This document shows, piece after piece, positions 41,277 to 53,178 of a stretch of DNA of 64,000 nucleotides. The translations under genes and the position numbers were made by a program. Under the pieces are notes generated by a model. That model saw only the letters and a list, made by a program, of their open reading frames with translations. It did not search any database and was not told the DNA's origin. Source of the stretch: Choricystis sp. odSpoLacu1 (lineage: Eukaryota > Chlorophyta > Trebouxiophyceae); NCBI GenBank assembly GCA_958009055.1, contig OY253657.1:62001-126000 (forward strand). Reading direction: 5' to 3'. Each line of letters begins with the position of its first letter. Positions within the stretch are counted from its first letter, which is position 1.

Positions 41277-43733
41277 ATGGCCCTCGCCGCCCGCCCAACG
41301 CCGCCGCGCACTTCTGCCGGTCCAACCGAACACCCGGCCGACGTCGCGGCCGAGGCCCGCCTCCTGGCCGCGCTGGCCGACGCGCCCGCCGTGGCCCGCG
41401 GCTGGGTGCTGCGCGCCCCCGCCCCTGACGGCGCCGCAGACGCCACCCTACTAGTCGAGTGGGGGCAGCGCGACCTGCCGAGCAACAAGATGCGCAAGTT
41501 TGCCACTTCGCACGCGCTTTTGCGTGGGGACCGCGCGCAGACACTCCTGCCGCCTCCACCCCCACCCTCCCCGGTCGCGGGCGACGTCGTGCTGTCGTCG
41601 CCGTCACCGTCGGGCGCGCGCCAGCTGGTGATCAGGGCGCCGCCGCCGCCCCCTCCCTCCAAAGCGAACCGGCCGACAGATGCGCCCCTCACAGTCGAGG
41701 TGTGGGGCGCGGGCCGCTGCCTGCTGGAACTGTCTGTCCCCCCCACCATCCACGGCGCCATCTGGGGAGACGGCACCTGGTTTGGGCTGGGCGGGGCCAC
41801 CTGGTCGGGGGATGAGGGGAGGGTGGCGTACGTGGCGGAAGCGCCGCCGTCTGTGCCGACGCCCGAGTGGGGCACGGAGGTGCTGCCGCTGCCCGCGGCA
41901 GCGTCTGAAGCGGCAGCCGTCCCGGCGGGCCATGCTGACGGCGTCATGGAAGCGTCCACCGCGCCCACCGCCGCCCCGCGCGGCTGGCGCGGGGTCGGCC
42001 CCCACGACGAAGACTGGGGGGAGGCGCTGACCGGGTGCCGCTCTCCCGCTGTGTTTGTGCTGGACACAGCCTCAGCGACTCTCCTGCCTGTGCCCCTGCC
42101 CCCGGCCGCGTCCCCTGGGGACGCCCCCCCGTCTGCTGGCCAGCCCGCGCTGTCGCGCGACGGCTCTGTGTGTGTGTATGCGGCGTGGGCGCCGCGGTCG
42201 TCCACGTTTCCCGCCCTCCCTCAACGGCTGGGCATCACCTACTGCACCAACCGACCCTGCGCCCTGTGGCGGGCGGAGCTGCCGCCTGTGACAGGCGGAA
42301 AAGCGGCAGAAACGAGCCCTCCCACCCTGCTCACACCGTCCCTCCTCTCCGCGCTCTCCCCTCGCTTCAACCCGGAGAACTCGCGCCTCGCCTTCCTGTC
42401 CCACGACGCCGCCGCCGCGTCGGGCGTGCACAACGCGACGGCTGCGCTGCATGTGCTGCCGTGGGATGCAGGGGCGTCGGCGCCAGCGGGGCCGGCGAGG
42501 GCTGTCGCGCCCGTGGTGTCCGCTCCCTCGACCGCGGACGACTTTCCCGGCCTCTATGCCGCCGCCCTGCCCCCCCGCCCCTGGATCGATGCCGCCACGC
42601 TGGCGTTGACGACGCAGTGGGGGCCGTCGTCTGATGTCGTGCTGGTGGATGTGTGCACCGGCCGCGTCGTGCGCGTCTCCGACCGCGCCGCCTTCTGCGG
42701 CGCGTGGTCCTTCCTCGGCGCGGGCGGCGGCTGGCTCGCCGCCACCGTGTCGTTACCGTCCACCCCGCCCGACGTGGTGGTGCTGGACACGGCCATCACG
42801 CGACCGCGCTGGCGGCGGGCGGCGCGCGCGGACGGCGCGCCCCCCCCGCTGCGCGCGCCTGCGGACGCGGCTGTGGCCGGCGTTGCATCGATCGTGCTCG
42901 ACGCCCCGTCGCCCGACGGCCACTCCGTGCAAGCGATTGCAGTGCTGCCTCCCGGTGTGACACTGCATGGACGCTCCCACCCTCTCCCTCCCGCCGTGCT
43001 GGTGCCGCACGGGGGGCCGCACACCGCCCACACGGACGGCTGGTTTTTGCCGACCGCGCTGTTGGTCGGCCTCGGCTACACAGTTTTGTTAGTCAACTTC
43101 AGGGGCAGCACGGGCTATGGTGAAGCCGCGTTGCAGTCGCTGCCCGGGAGGATCGGGGACGCGGACGTCGCAGACTGCATCGCTGTGCTGGATGCAGCGA
43201 TCGCAGGCAAACTGGCGGATCCCGCCCGTGTCGCCGCGGTCGGCGGCAGCCACGGAGGATTCCTTGTGGGTAATCTGTTGGGCAAACACGCCTCCCGCTT
43301 CAAGGCCGGCGTGATGCGGAACCCGGTCTGCGACATTTCAGTCATGGCGGGTGGCGGAGGCTCAGACATTTTAGATTGGTGCTGGATTGAAGCCTATGGA
43401 TCGAAGGAAGGCCTCGCCCGCGCGTCCGTCACGCCGACAGCTGCCGACATCGCTCGCTTCCAGGAGGTGTCCCCCATCGCCTGCGTCGACACCGTCACCT
43501 CCCCCATCCTCATGCTGCTGGGCGGCCGCGATCGCAGGGTGCCGATGGTGGACGCCAAGCGCTACGTCAACGCGCTGCGCGCGCGGCGCGGCGCGCCGCC
43601 CGCGCGCGTGCTCATCTTCGGCGCGGACACGCACGCGCTCGACACGCCGCAGACCGAGTTTGAGGCGTGGTTGAATGCGGCGGCCTGGTTGAAGGAGCAC
43701 GTGCTGGGTGGTGGTGGTGGTGGCAGTGGCTGA
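41277..43733 (+). CDS. APEH: Acylaminoacyl-peptidase (S9C serine peptidase)
   Basis: This intronless gene gives 818 residues. The N-terminal half is a beta-propeller (SNKMRKFATSHALL, VYAAWAPRSSTFPALPQRLGITYCTNRPCALW, ALSPRFNPENSRLAFLSHD). The C-terminal alpha/beta hydrolase starts PAVLVPHGGPHTAHTDGW. It has the nucleophile in VGGSHGGFLVGNLLGKH, the Asp in ILMLLGGRDRRVPM and the His in GADTHALDTPQTEFEAW. This triad and order identify the oligopeptidase that removes N-acylated residues from peptides in the cytosol; plant relatives can also be plastidial. The hydrolase part is highly conserved and the propeller Pro/Ala-rich. No targeting peptide is obvious. Confidence 0.93.
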   Translation: MALAARPTPPRTSAGPTEHPADVAAEARLLAALADAPAVARGWVLRAPAPDGAADATLLVEWGQRDLPSNKMRKFATSHALLRGDRAQTLLPPPPPPSPVAGDVVLSSPSPSGARQLVIRAPPPPPPSKANRPTDAPLTVEVWGAGRCLLELSVPPTIHGAIWGDGTWFGLGGATWSGDEGRVAYVAEAPPSVPTPEWGTEVLPLPAAASEAAAVPAGHADGVMEASTAPTAAPRGWRGVGPHDEDWGEALTGCRSPAVFVLDTASATLLPVPLPPAASPGDAPPSAGQPALSRDGSVCVYAAWAPRSSTFPALPQRLGITYCTNRPCALWRAELPPVTGGKAAETSPPTLLTPSLLSALSPRFNPENSRLAFLSHDAAAASGVHNATAALHVLPWDAGASAPAGPARAVAPVVSAPSTADDFPGLYAAALPPRPWIDAATLALTTQWGPSSDVVLVDVCTGRVVRVSDRAAFCGAWSFLGAGGGWLAATVSLPSTPPDVVVLDTAITRPRWRRAARADGAPPPLRAPADAAVAGVASIVLDAPSPDGHSVQAIAVLPPGVTLHGRSHPLPPAVLVPHGGPHTAHTDGWFLPTALLVGLGYTVLLVNFRGSTGYGEAALQSLPGRIGDADVADCIAVLDAAIAGKLADPARVAAVGGSHGGFLVGNLLGKHASRFKAGVMRNPVCDISVMAGGGGSDILDWCWIEAYGSKEGLARASVTPTAADIARFQEVSPIACVDTVTSPILMLLGGRDRRVPMVDAKRYVNALRARRGAPPARVLIFGADTHALDTPQTEFEAWLNAAAWLKEHVLGGGGGGSG

Positions 43734-43823
43734 AGAGACTGAAGAGAGCGACTGTGTGAAGAAGAAAAAAGTCATCCGGCCTCTCACTCTGTTTCTTCAT
43801 TTTCTCTCCGCCCCACCACCACC

Positions 43824-45121
43824 ATGAACGCGCACGCCGGCCTGCGCCGCGCGTCCGCCACGCTGACCGCCAGCGGCACTCTGTCCACGGACGGGGGCGC
43901 GTCCGCGCCGCGCGGTCAGGCTGCGCCGCCCGTGGCCGCTGGGTTTGCGCAGGCGCTGGCCCTGCAGGAGGCGGCGGCGCGGCCGGGGCTGACGCCTGAA
44001 GAGCAGGTTCGGTTGCTGGAAAAGGTGTGAGAGAGAAGGGGGGGAGAGGGGTGGCGTGGGCGGGCGTTCGATTCTTGATGCGTCAATCGCGCGACGCCTC
44101 TGAAAAACCAACCTCCCTACCTTCTCAGGCCTGCTCCCGCTACGGCGCCGCCGCCGCGACCGCCCCCCCCCCTCCCGGCGCTCTCTTCAACTGGGGCGTG
44201 GCCCTCACCGACCTAGCCCGCGCGGGCGACCCGTCCGCCCGGGCGGTGAGGCTGAAAGCAGCTGCCTCTAAATACGGTGCTGCAGTCCGTGAAGACGCCG
44301 CCAACCCGCGCGCCCTCAATAACTGGGGCCTGGCCCTGGCTGACTTGGCGGCCTCTGCCCCCCCCGCCGCCCGCCCCGTCTTGTTGGCGGGGGCGGCTGC
44401 CAGGTTTCGGGCCGCGCTGTGGGCGAGGCCGGACTTTGAGCGGGCGAGCTATAATCTTGGCACCGTCCTCCACGCCGCGTCGCGGGCGGCGGCCACTGAC
44501 GCTGACTCCGCCTCTGACCTCGCAGCCGCTGCCGCCGCCTGCGTGGCGCTGGCGGCGGCGGCCGCCCCGGGCGTCGACGCGTACAGTGCAGCGTTAACCG
44601 CCGTCCGCCCCGCCCTCCCCATCCCCGCCCTGCGCGCGGGCTGGCTGCTGGTGGCGGACGGTGGCCCCGACTCAGACGACGGTGGTGGTGGTGGTGGTGG
44701 AGAGGGTGGATCCACGCAGCCTGCGCCGCCGGGGGAGTGGCTCGCTGCGCGGTGGTGCGTCTTGGACGCCGACTCGCTGCGCACATCGCCTCCTCCTTCC
44801 ACCGCCCCTCCGCCGCCATCTCATTGGCCCACGCCTTTGTCTCCATCTGATGCTGCGCCCCACCGCTTGCCCCTGGCGTCGGTCGCGTGCGCTGCGCCGT
44901 GCGACGACGCGTCGTTGCCGACCGGCGGCGGCGTGGCAGTCACCGTGCGCGCCACCACCACCACCGCCTTTTACGTGGCCCCCACAGCCAACTCTGCCGC
45001 CGCCTGGGCGGACGCGCTGACGGTGGGGGCGCACGTGGTGGCGACGCGGGGGGCAGGCGCGCTGGCGGCGGTGTTGAGTGGTGGGGAGGGTGGTGCTGGT
45101 GGGGGGCGGCGGTCGACGTAG
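43824..45121 (+). CDS. HLB1: HLB1-like TPR protein of the plant lineage
   Basis: Exons 43824-44024 and 44129-45121 join in phase 0 for 397 residues. TPR helices include GALFNWGVALTDLARAG, AASKYGAAVREDAANPRALNNWGLALADLAAS and ARFRAALWARPDFERASYNLGTVLHAASRAA. A conserved middle follows: YSAALTAVRPALPIPALRAGWLLVADGG. Then a C-terminal PH-like part ends DDASLPTGGGVAVTVRATTTTAFYVAP and SAAAWADALTVGAHVV. The whole order matches plant HLB1, a trans-Golgi/early endosome protein linked to actin (hypersensitive to latrunculin B). It is shorter than the land-plant protein, mainly at the N-terminus. Family call firm by order of segments; trafficking role inferred. Confidence 0.78.
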
Positions 45122-45460
45122 AGTGAGAGAGAGAGAGAGGTTCGTCTGTAGCATTTTTGATTGTCTGTCTCGGAAGTCATCTGGGGGGCCGGTAGGGGCG
45201 GTCGGGGGTTAAGAGCGGTCGCTGCGACACCCCCGCTTCACACACGTTCGCGTTTTCTTTTCACAAGGCGCAGCGCACGCGCGCCTTCCTCTCACCACCC
45301 CACCACCTGCCACACACACACACCACGCACCTTTCTCACCCGGCACGTGGGCACGTCGGGGCGTGGAGTGTGTTTGTGTTGGTTTTCACACCCCCCTGCC
45401 CATTGACCACACACCGGCGTTCCCTCCTTCCCCCTCCCCTCTCCTCCCATCCACACAACC
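45122..45460. other. Intergenic spacer upstream of UPL3
   Basis: These 339 nt lie between two plus-strand genes and should hold the HLB1 3' end and the UPL3 promoter. They include a GA repeat just after the HLB1 stop and a C-rich, AC-repeat stretch near 45295-45330. No coding exon is seen. Confidence 0.45.
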
Positions 45461-48400
45461 ATGGACGACGGGCGCAGCTCTGATGATGGAGACGAGGTGC
45501 GTGTATGTGTTTGGGGCGAGGGAAAAGTGGGGCCGAGGGTGGTGTGTCCCTCCCGACGTGCGGGGGGCCTTGCCCGCCCGCCCCCTCCGCGCCCCTCAGC
45601 ACCCTCCCCCACGGCGGTGACTGGTCACTGAGTGGTGGCGGACCGGCCAGCCGGGCTGAGAGGGAGGGCCGAGGCTGGGGCAGGGGTTCAACAACGCTGT
45701 TTTCAGGCAATGCGCACTCGCTTCGTCGCTCCCCCTGAACGCACGCGCCCCTGCGCGGCGCGTGGAGGGTTTTGAGTCTGACCTCGGACTTTGCTCACCA
45801 CCTCTCTCCCTCTCCCTCACACACACACACAGGAGACGCCGTACGGCGGCGGCCACAGGTGGGGTGGGACGCGGGCTGAGAGGAAACAAAAACCGCGTCG
45901 CCTTTCTCTGCTTCCTTCGGCTCACCCACCCTCCCCTCCCCATCCAAACCTCCAGCGCCCTCCACGGCCTCCTCCGCAAACTGGGCGGCTTCTCTGAAGC
46001 CCTGGCCGCGGGCGCCCCCTCCTCCTCCAGAGCGCGCGCCCTGGTCGGCGCGCTGCGCTCGGACGACGGCGCTGCTCGCGTCACCGCGCTCACCGAGCTG
46101 TGCGAGCTGCTGGCCGTCACCTCGGAGGACGGCCTGGTGGGCATGCCGGTGGAGGCCATGGTGCCTGCTCTCGTGGAATCCGTCGAAGGCAGAGGCCTCG
46201 CTGACGACGCTTGGGCCGCAGACGCCCCCCTCCTCGCCGCGCGCGCGCTCACCTTCCTCGCCGACGCCCTCCCCGCCGCCACGTCCGCCATCGTGCGCGC
46301 CAACGGAGTCGCCGCCCTGGTGAGGCGGCTGGCGGTGCCCGAGTTCATCGACCTGGCGGAACAGTGTCTGGCCTGCCTGCAAAAGATCGCGGCCGCCCAG
46401 CCGCGGTCCGCGCTCGCGGGGGGCGGCCTCGCCGCCACCCTGGCCCACATCGACTTCTTTCAGACGGGGGTACAACGCACCGCGGCTGCGACTGCGGCGT
46501 CCATGGTGCGCGGCCTGACGCCGGAGACGGCGGGCGATGCAGTCGGGGGTGTCCCTCTTCTCGCCACCCTCCTCCACTCCCCCGACGCCCGCGTCGTGGA
46601 AGCCGGCTGCACCGCCCTCGCCCGCGTCGCAGACGTGGCGGCCGCGTCTCTCGGCCTGGCGGCCGCCCTGGATGGGGCGAGTGTGGCTTCTACGGCTGCC
46701 TCCAAACTCGCGCTCGGCGACGGCGGCGCCCCCACAGCCGGCGTCGGGGGCGCCACCTACTTTGCCCTCCTCCGCCTGCTGACCGCCACCGCCACCGCCA
46801 GGCCCGAAGCCGCTGCCGCAGCGTTGGAAGCGGGCGCCGCATCCACAGTCGGCGCCCTGGTCGCTTCGTCGCCGTTGCTGCTGTCGCGCGTCGCGCCGCC
46901 CGCGGCGGCTGCAGTTGTGCGTACTGTCGATCAATTAGCGACCGCCCTGGATGCAGCGGTCGCCCTCCTCCCCCCCCTGCTGGACGCGGGCGACGTGGTG
47001 ACCGCGGGTGAAGCCGCGCGCGCGCCCGCGCGCGGCGACGGCGCGGCAGCGCGCGCGGCCTGGCTGGCTGCGCATCCTGGGGTTGGTGAAGCCGTGGCCG
47101 ACATGCTGACCCCCCTGATCGCGGCCTACGATGCTGCCGCCGGCGTCGCCGCCCGGGCTGCCTGCGTGGACGCGATTGCGCGTGGCGTCGCGGCTGCGCC
47201 TCCCGCTGCCCTCGTGCGCGCACTGGCCGACGCCCCCCTCTCCTCCCTTATTTCATCCCTGCTGCGTGCCCGGGATGGCCGCATCGTGGCGTCCGGTGTG
47301 AGGCTGGCCGAGTTGTTGGCGGAGTGTCTGCCGGGGGACGCTGTGCCGTCTGCCTTTGCGCGGGAGGGCGTGCTTGCTGGGCTCGCATCGCTCGCGGCCA
47401 GCGGCGGCAGTGCCGACACGCCGTCTGGCCGGTCGCCCGCCCACCTGTACCCGTCCGCACCCACCGCCACTGGACGGCCGTCCACCCGGCTGCAGGGTCG
47501 GCGCTCGTCCAGTGGCGACGGTGGCGACGCCGAAGTGCCCGCGCCACCCCCCTCTGCCGCGCGCGGCCTGCGTGCGGCCGCCGCCGCGCGGGCGGCCCTG
47601 TTTCTGGCGGCTAGCTTCCCTGGCGCCGCCGCGGGCGGGGGCGCCGACACGCCCGCCGTGCGCGCGCTGCGCGAGGCGGCGGCGGGGCTGGCCACGCCGG
47701 CCGCGCCCGCGGCCGCTGACGCGTTGCTCACGCTCGTCGATGGCGGCGGCCCCGACGGCCGCGTTTCCTCGTTTGAGCTGTTGACGGCAGGCGTGCCGGG
47801 CGCGCTGCGGTCGTACCTGGCAGGGATGGACCTGGTGCCGACGCGTGAGGGGGATGCACCCGCAGCCGCGCGCGCGCTGCGCGCGCGCGCGCTTTCGTTC
47901 CTTGCCGCCGGCTCCGCCCCCCTCACCCCGGGCGGCCCCCCCCGCCTGCGCGCCCTGGTGCGAGCTTTGCATGACGCTCTGAATGCGTCCGATCGGTTTG
48001 CAGTGGCGTCGCCCACGCCGACTCAACCGGCGGGCGCTACCGGCGCTGCGCGCGCGTTTCCCTTCGGCGGCGGCGCCGCGGCCGCCGCCTTCGGCGGCGC
48101 CCCCTCCACCCCGGGCTCCGCCCCGCCCGGCTCCCTGGGCGCAGGCCTGGCCCAACTGTCCCAACCCCTGAAACTGAGGCTGTCCCGCGCCCCGGGGTCC
48201 CACCTGCGCGACGTGGGGGCGGCGGTCGTGCTGGTGGAGCCGCTGGCGACTGTCTCCGCAATCGAAGACTTTCTGTGGGGGCGTGTGCAGCCGCCGCCCC
48301 CGCCGCCACCTGCGTCGACTGGTGGAGGCGGCGCTGGCGGCAGCGGCGTCCGCGTGCGCGGCTCCGGCGTGCCCACCTCTGGCGCGCCCGCCCCCTCCCG

Positions 48401-50870
48401 CGACCGCCCCATCCCGGCGCCGCCGTCCGACCGCCGCGTCACGCGCGCCGCCGCGCGCGCGGCGGCATCTGCAGCGGGAGGCGACGTGGTGATGGGGTCG
48501 GACGCGGGCGACGACGACGACACCGAGGACGACGAAATGCACGACGCCACGTCAGCCTCGGACGACGACGACGGCGGCGGCGGCGGTGGTGAAGAAGGCA
48601 TGGCCGGCCCCCTCGACTTTGACGACGACGACGACGGCGACGAGGAGGATGTGTACTCGATGTCGGACGGCGGGGGTGATGGCGATCACGCCCACCCCGC
48701 CCACCGCGGCGACATGCCGCCCCCCGCCTCCTACGCTGCGGCAGCTGGTGGCCGTGGCCCCCGCCTCGCCCTGTCCTGTCGCGGCGTGCGGCTGGACCCG
48801 ACAGCCACCGTGTTCCAGGCGCTGACGGCCGCCGCGCGCGCGGCGGCTGACGCGAGGGACGCCGACGCGGGCGCCACCGACGCCCCCCGCCGCCTGTGGG
48901 CGGATGTGCAGACGGTGGTGTATGATGAAGCGGGTGCAAGGGGCAGTGGCGACGGTGGCGGTGGTGGTGGGGAGACCGCTGACCTGTCGTCCACCACCCC
49001 CCGCTCGCTTCTGTTTGGCGACGTCCCGTGGCCCCTCTCCAACGTCATCGCCGCCGCCTCCCCCCCACCTCCCTCCCTCGCTCTGTCCCTCGATGGCGCC
49101 GCCTCCCTGGCCGCTCTGGTCGCCCTGTACGCGCTCAACGCGGGCGGCGGGCGGCTGGCGTCGGCCGCTGCGCTCGCCGACGGCGTGCCGCCCCCCGACC
49201 TGCTCCCCGCGCCGCCACTGACGCGGACCGACTTTGTCAACCCGAGGCTGGCCCCCAAGCTGGCGTTGGCACTGAAAGACGTGTTGAGCGTGGCGGGGGG
49301 GGCGCTGCCGCCGTGGGCGGGGGCGTTGACAGCACGCGCTCCTTTCTTGTTCCCGCCCGACCTGCGCGCGCGCTACGTGCGCCTCACCTGCTTCGGCCTG
49401 GCCCGCGCCCTGGCCCACCTGCAGGACGTGGCGGCCGCGGATGCAGCGGCCGGCACGCCCGCGGGTGACGGTCTGGCTGGTGGCGATGGCGGCGACGCTC
49501 GCGTTGGCCGCCTCGCCCGTCACCGCGTGCGCGTGGACCGCTCCCGCGTACTGGACGCTGCTGAACGCGTGCTGGCGCCGCTGCCTGGTGCCGGCGGCGG
49601 CGGTGGCGACGGCGTGCCGTTGCTGGAGGTCGAGTTTGCTGGGGAGCCGGGCACAGGCCTCGGCCCGACTCTCGAATTCTTCACCGTCACCGCCCACGCG
49701 CTGCAGGCGCCCGGCCTCGGCATGTGGCGGGGAGACCGCGCTGCCCCGGGGGCGGGCGGCACGCCGGCGCCGCCCGCCCCCGCGCGCCTGGCGCGGCGCG
49801 GCGCCGCGTCGCCGCCCGGGCCGCCGCCGCTGCCCCCGATCGACGCGCCGTTGGGCCTGTTTCCGGCGCCCTTACCCCGCCCTCACGCCGATGGCACCAC
49901 CGACCCGGCCGTCACCACCGTGCTGGCCCGCTTCACCACGCTGGGCCGGCTGGCGGGCCGCGCGCTGAGAGACGGGCGCCTGCTCGACCTCACTCTCGCG
50001 CGCCCCTTCTGGGGCGCTCTCCACGGCCGCCGCCTCAGCCTGGCCGACGTGCGGGCGGTGGATGATGGGCTGGGGCGGTCGCTGGAAGCGTTGGCGGCAG
50101 CGGCGGCCGCGGCTGCAGCGGGCGCGCCCGCCACCGTCTGCGGCGCACCGCTCTCGGCTCTCTCCCTCACCTGGGAGTGCGCCCCGGGCTTCCCCGCCGT
50201 CGCCCTGGGCAACAGCGTCGACCCTTCAACCCCCGTCACCGATGCCAACGTCGGCGCCTACGTGGACGCCGTCGTGGACGCGGTCGTGGGCGCCGGCATC
50301 GCGCCCGCGGTCGCCGTGTTCAGAGCCGGGTTTGCCGACGCGGCACCGTTGTCTGCCCTCGCCCCGTTTGCCGACGATGCAGAGCTCGAAGCCCTGCTCT
50401 GCGGCGCCGGCTCCCTCTACGCCGACTGGACGCCCGCCGCCCTGGAGGCGGCCATCCGGTTCGACCACGGGTACACGGCCGCGTCGGCGCCCGCCCGCCA
50501 CCTGGTGTCGGCACTGGCCTCACTCACGCCGCCCGAGCGCGCCGCGTTTCTGCGCTTTGTGACGGGGTGCCCGCGGCTGCCACCCGGCGGGTTGGCCGCC
50601 CTCACGCCCCGCCTGACTGTGGTGCGCAAACACTCGCGCCCCGCGAACGGCGGTGGTGGTGGCGGCGTCACCCCGCTCGGCGCGACGCCGTCGTCGTTTG
50701 GCGCGGCCGCCCTCGCCGACGACGCGGCCGCTGCTGCCGACGCCGACCTGCCGTCCGTCATGACGTGCGCCAACTATGTCAAGCTGCCGCCGTACTCCTC
50801 GGCGGAGGTGGCGAGGGCGAGGCTGCTGTACGCGGTGGCAGAGGGGCAGGGCGCGTTTGAGCTGAGCTGA
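45461..50870 (+). CDS. UPL3: HECT E3 ubiquitin ligase, UPL3/TRIP12 type
   Basis: Three exons (45461-45496, 45833-45858, 45956-50870) give 1,658 residues. The N-terminal armadillo part begins SALHGLLRKLGGFSEAL. It contains VPEFIDLAEQCLACLQKIAAAQP and LAHIDFFQTGVQRTAAATAASMVRGL, the UPL3/TRIP12 signature. A long low-complexity centre has acidic stretches (GDDDDTEDDEMHDATSASDD). The HECT domain starts near VEFAGEPGTGLGPTLEFFTV and ends DLPSVMTCANYVKLPPYSSAE, with the thioester Cys at about 1625 and the C-terminal F at -4. In plants UPL3 acts at the proteasome on transcription factors. No homopolymer frameshift occurs in nearly 5 kb of reading frame. Confidence 0.93.
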
Positions 50871-51126
50871 AGAGGGTGTTTTTTTTTTCTCCGGTGTGTG
50901 GGGGGCTGGTCCCCTATCCCGGATTGTTTTTCTTTGGGTCCTGCCTTGTGTACGTGTGTGTGTGTGTGTGTCATGCTTGTTCTTGCTTTCGGGGGGGGTC
51001 TGGGTTTCCTTTCGGAGTGAGTAAAATCGGTTTAAACGCACACGAAAAAAATGCCGATGGACTTTGCGCGCGCATTTCGCTCCCGTTTCCTCCCGCCCCC
51101 CTCTCTCCCCCACGCCGGCCGGCACC

Positions 51127-53071
51127 ATGGCTCCAGGCGGCACCCCACGGCGAGCGTCATCCCTGTTTGAACCGTGGTCGCCCACAGGCTGGAGCGCGGC
51201 AGCCGGCCGCCCGCGCAGCGCGACACGCCACCACCCCCCGCGCGCCGCGCGCTCGCTGACCGATGTGGCGCGCGAGTGGACGACAACCTGCGTGCTGTCA
51301 GCTCTGGCGGCCGCGGTGCTTGCCGCCTACGGAGCCCCCCCCCCCCCCCGTCCTCTGGGCCGCGCTCTCGCTGCCCGTCGTCGGCGCGGCGGCCTCCGCC
51401 GCCGCGCGCGTCGCCTCCCTGCCCGCTGCCCCGGTCGCCCTGCTGGCGGGTGCCGGGCTGCGAGCCACAGGCTGGTTGAGTTCGTTGTTGGGGCCGACAG
51501 CTGATCCCGCTGCCACGCGCGCCGTGTACGCGTCGCGGTCTGCTGCCTCTGCTCTGATTTTTTTCATTGCCGGCGTCGAACTCGACCCCCGCCTCCTGGC
51601 CGCCTCCCACCCGTGGCGCCTGCTGGGGGCGGCGGGCGTGGATGCCGTGGTGACGGCGGTGGCGGCGGGGCTGGTGCTGGGCCTGCCGCCTGCCTTGGCG
51701 GCGGCGTTGGGGGCAGTGGCAAAAGCGGCGGGGCCGTCGCTCGCGGTGCCGCTGGCTGCTTCCCTCGTCCAGTCACGCCGAGGGGCTGCATCCAGAGTCA
51801 AGGGGTGTGGCGCCTCGACCTCCGTCGGCCTGCCCGAGCTGCTGGTCAGCGCGTCGGCGCTGTCGGAGGCGACATCTCTCGTTCTGTTCTCGTTTACCTT
51901 CGCTGCCGCTGCCGCCGCCCTGCGCGGCGCCGCGCCACCCTCCATCGCGGCCGCCGCTGCCGCCGGCTTCACATCTCTGGGCGTGGCTCTGGGTGCGGGC
52001 GCCGCGGCCGCCGCTTTTCTGTTCGCCGTGACGCGGCTGCTGCGCCAGCCCCACCTCATCACTGCCGCCGCCGCCCTCACAGCGGCCGCCGTCAAGGGGG
52101 GCCTGGACGCCGCCGGCCACGTGGCCGCCGGCGACCTCGCCGCCGTCGTGGCCGGCGTGTGCGTCAAAGCGCTGTGGGCGCGCGGCCTGGCGCGCGGCGG
52201 CGGCACGGCTGCGCCGACCGCCCTGCGCCCGCGCCGCGCGCTGCCACGCAGCGACTTGGCCGCAGTTCAGCAAGCGCTGGGGGCGGTGTGGTTCGCGGTT
52301 GGAGCTCCCCTGCTGTTCTCGTGCGCGGGCGCATGCATCAACGCGTGCGCGCTCGACGCGCCGACACTCGGCCGCGCGGCCGCCGTCGTCGCGGCCGCGG
52401 GGGCTGCCCGCATCGCGGCGACCCTCGCGTGCACTGCTCTCGGCCCCGGCCGCCTGCCGTTGGGAGAATCAGCGTACGTGACCGCCGCATTTGCAAGCCG
52501 GGCGACGCTCCAGATCGCGCTGAGCTCAGTCGCGGCCGCCGCGGCGGCGGGGCACCGCCACGCACCCCTCCCTCCCGCCGTCGCCCACAGAGTGGACGCG
52601 TGGCAGACCACTCTGATCGTGTGTGCGCTGGTGTGGTCAATTTTTCCCACGATGGCTGCGCGAGCGCTGGCGAGGTGTGTGCGGCGCGACGGCGACAACG
52701 ACGAAGAAGACGCGGCTGCCTCGACCAAACCGCCCCCCACCGACGCGCGCGCGTCCCTGGTGGCCGCCATCGATGCCGCCCTGCACGCCAGCCTGCACGG
52801 CGGCGACGATGGCGACGACGACGATGAAGAAGAGAGCGCGCTGCGCCGCGCGCGCGCCGCGCTCGCGCCGCCGCCGCCGCTGCCGACCGACCGCCTGTTG
52901 GGAGGGGACGACTTCCTGCGTGCGGTGCGGCGGGTGGCGGCCGCCACCACTCCTCGCGCCGCCACTGTCACCTCCGTCACCGCGTCCGCGGTGGGGCTGA
53001 TGCCGCAGCGGCCGCGCACCGCGCTCGCGCTCTCGGCTGACGCGCGCGCGCGGCGCGCGACGGTTGAGTGA
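51127..53071 (+). CDS. SLC9B-like cation/proton antiporter with altered DD motif
   Basis: About 647 residues with some 12 hydrophobic segments. The frame continues across a C15 run (51335-51349) only if one C is dropped, going from VLAAYGAPPP to VLWAALSLPVVGAA. Landmarks fit the CPA2/SLC9B group: ALIFFIAGVELDPRLLAAS, GAVAKAAGPSLAVPLAASLVQ, SVGLPELLVSASALSEATSL and ESAYVTAAFASRATLQIALSSV. Where SLC9B proteins have the paired Asp of the cation site (from memory, SSMDD), this protein has Ser-Glu (ALSEA). The Lys/Arg before AT is Arg (SRATLQ). The cytosolic tail is acidic (DDGDDDDEEE). Transport is inferred from fold; ion and membrane are unknown. Confidence 0.72.
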
Positions 53072-53178
53072 TTGTTTTTTTCCTGCAAATTTCGTTGTGT
53101 TTTCCCCCTCGTTTTACAGTCTCACATAATCGTCTCTCTCTCCGGCCCGATCGATCACGCGCGCAGCCAGAAAAATCT

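Noticed and set aside
46211..49968. Several 100-430-codon ORFs on both strands across the UPL3 gene
   Set aside because: All are Arg/Ala/Pro shadows of a 1,658-residue protein with clear armadillo and HECT domains.
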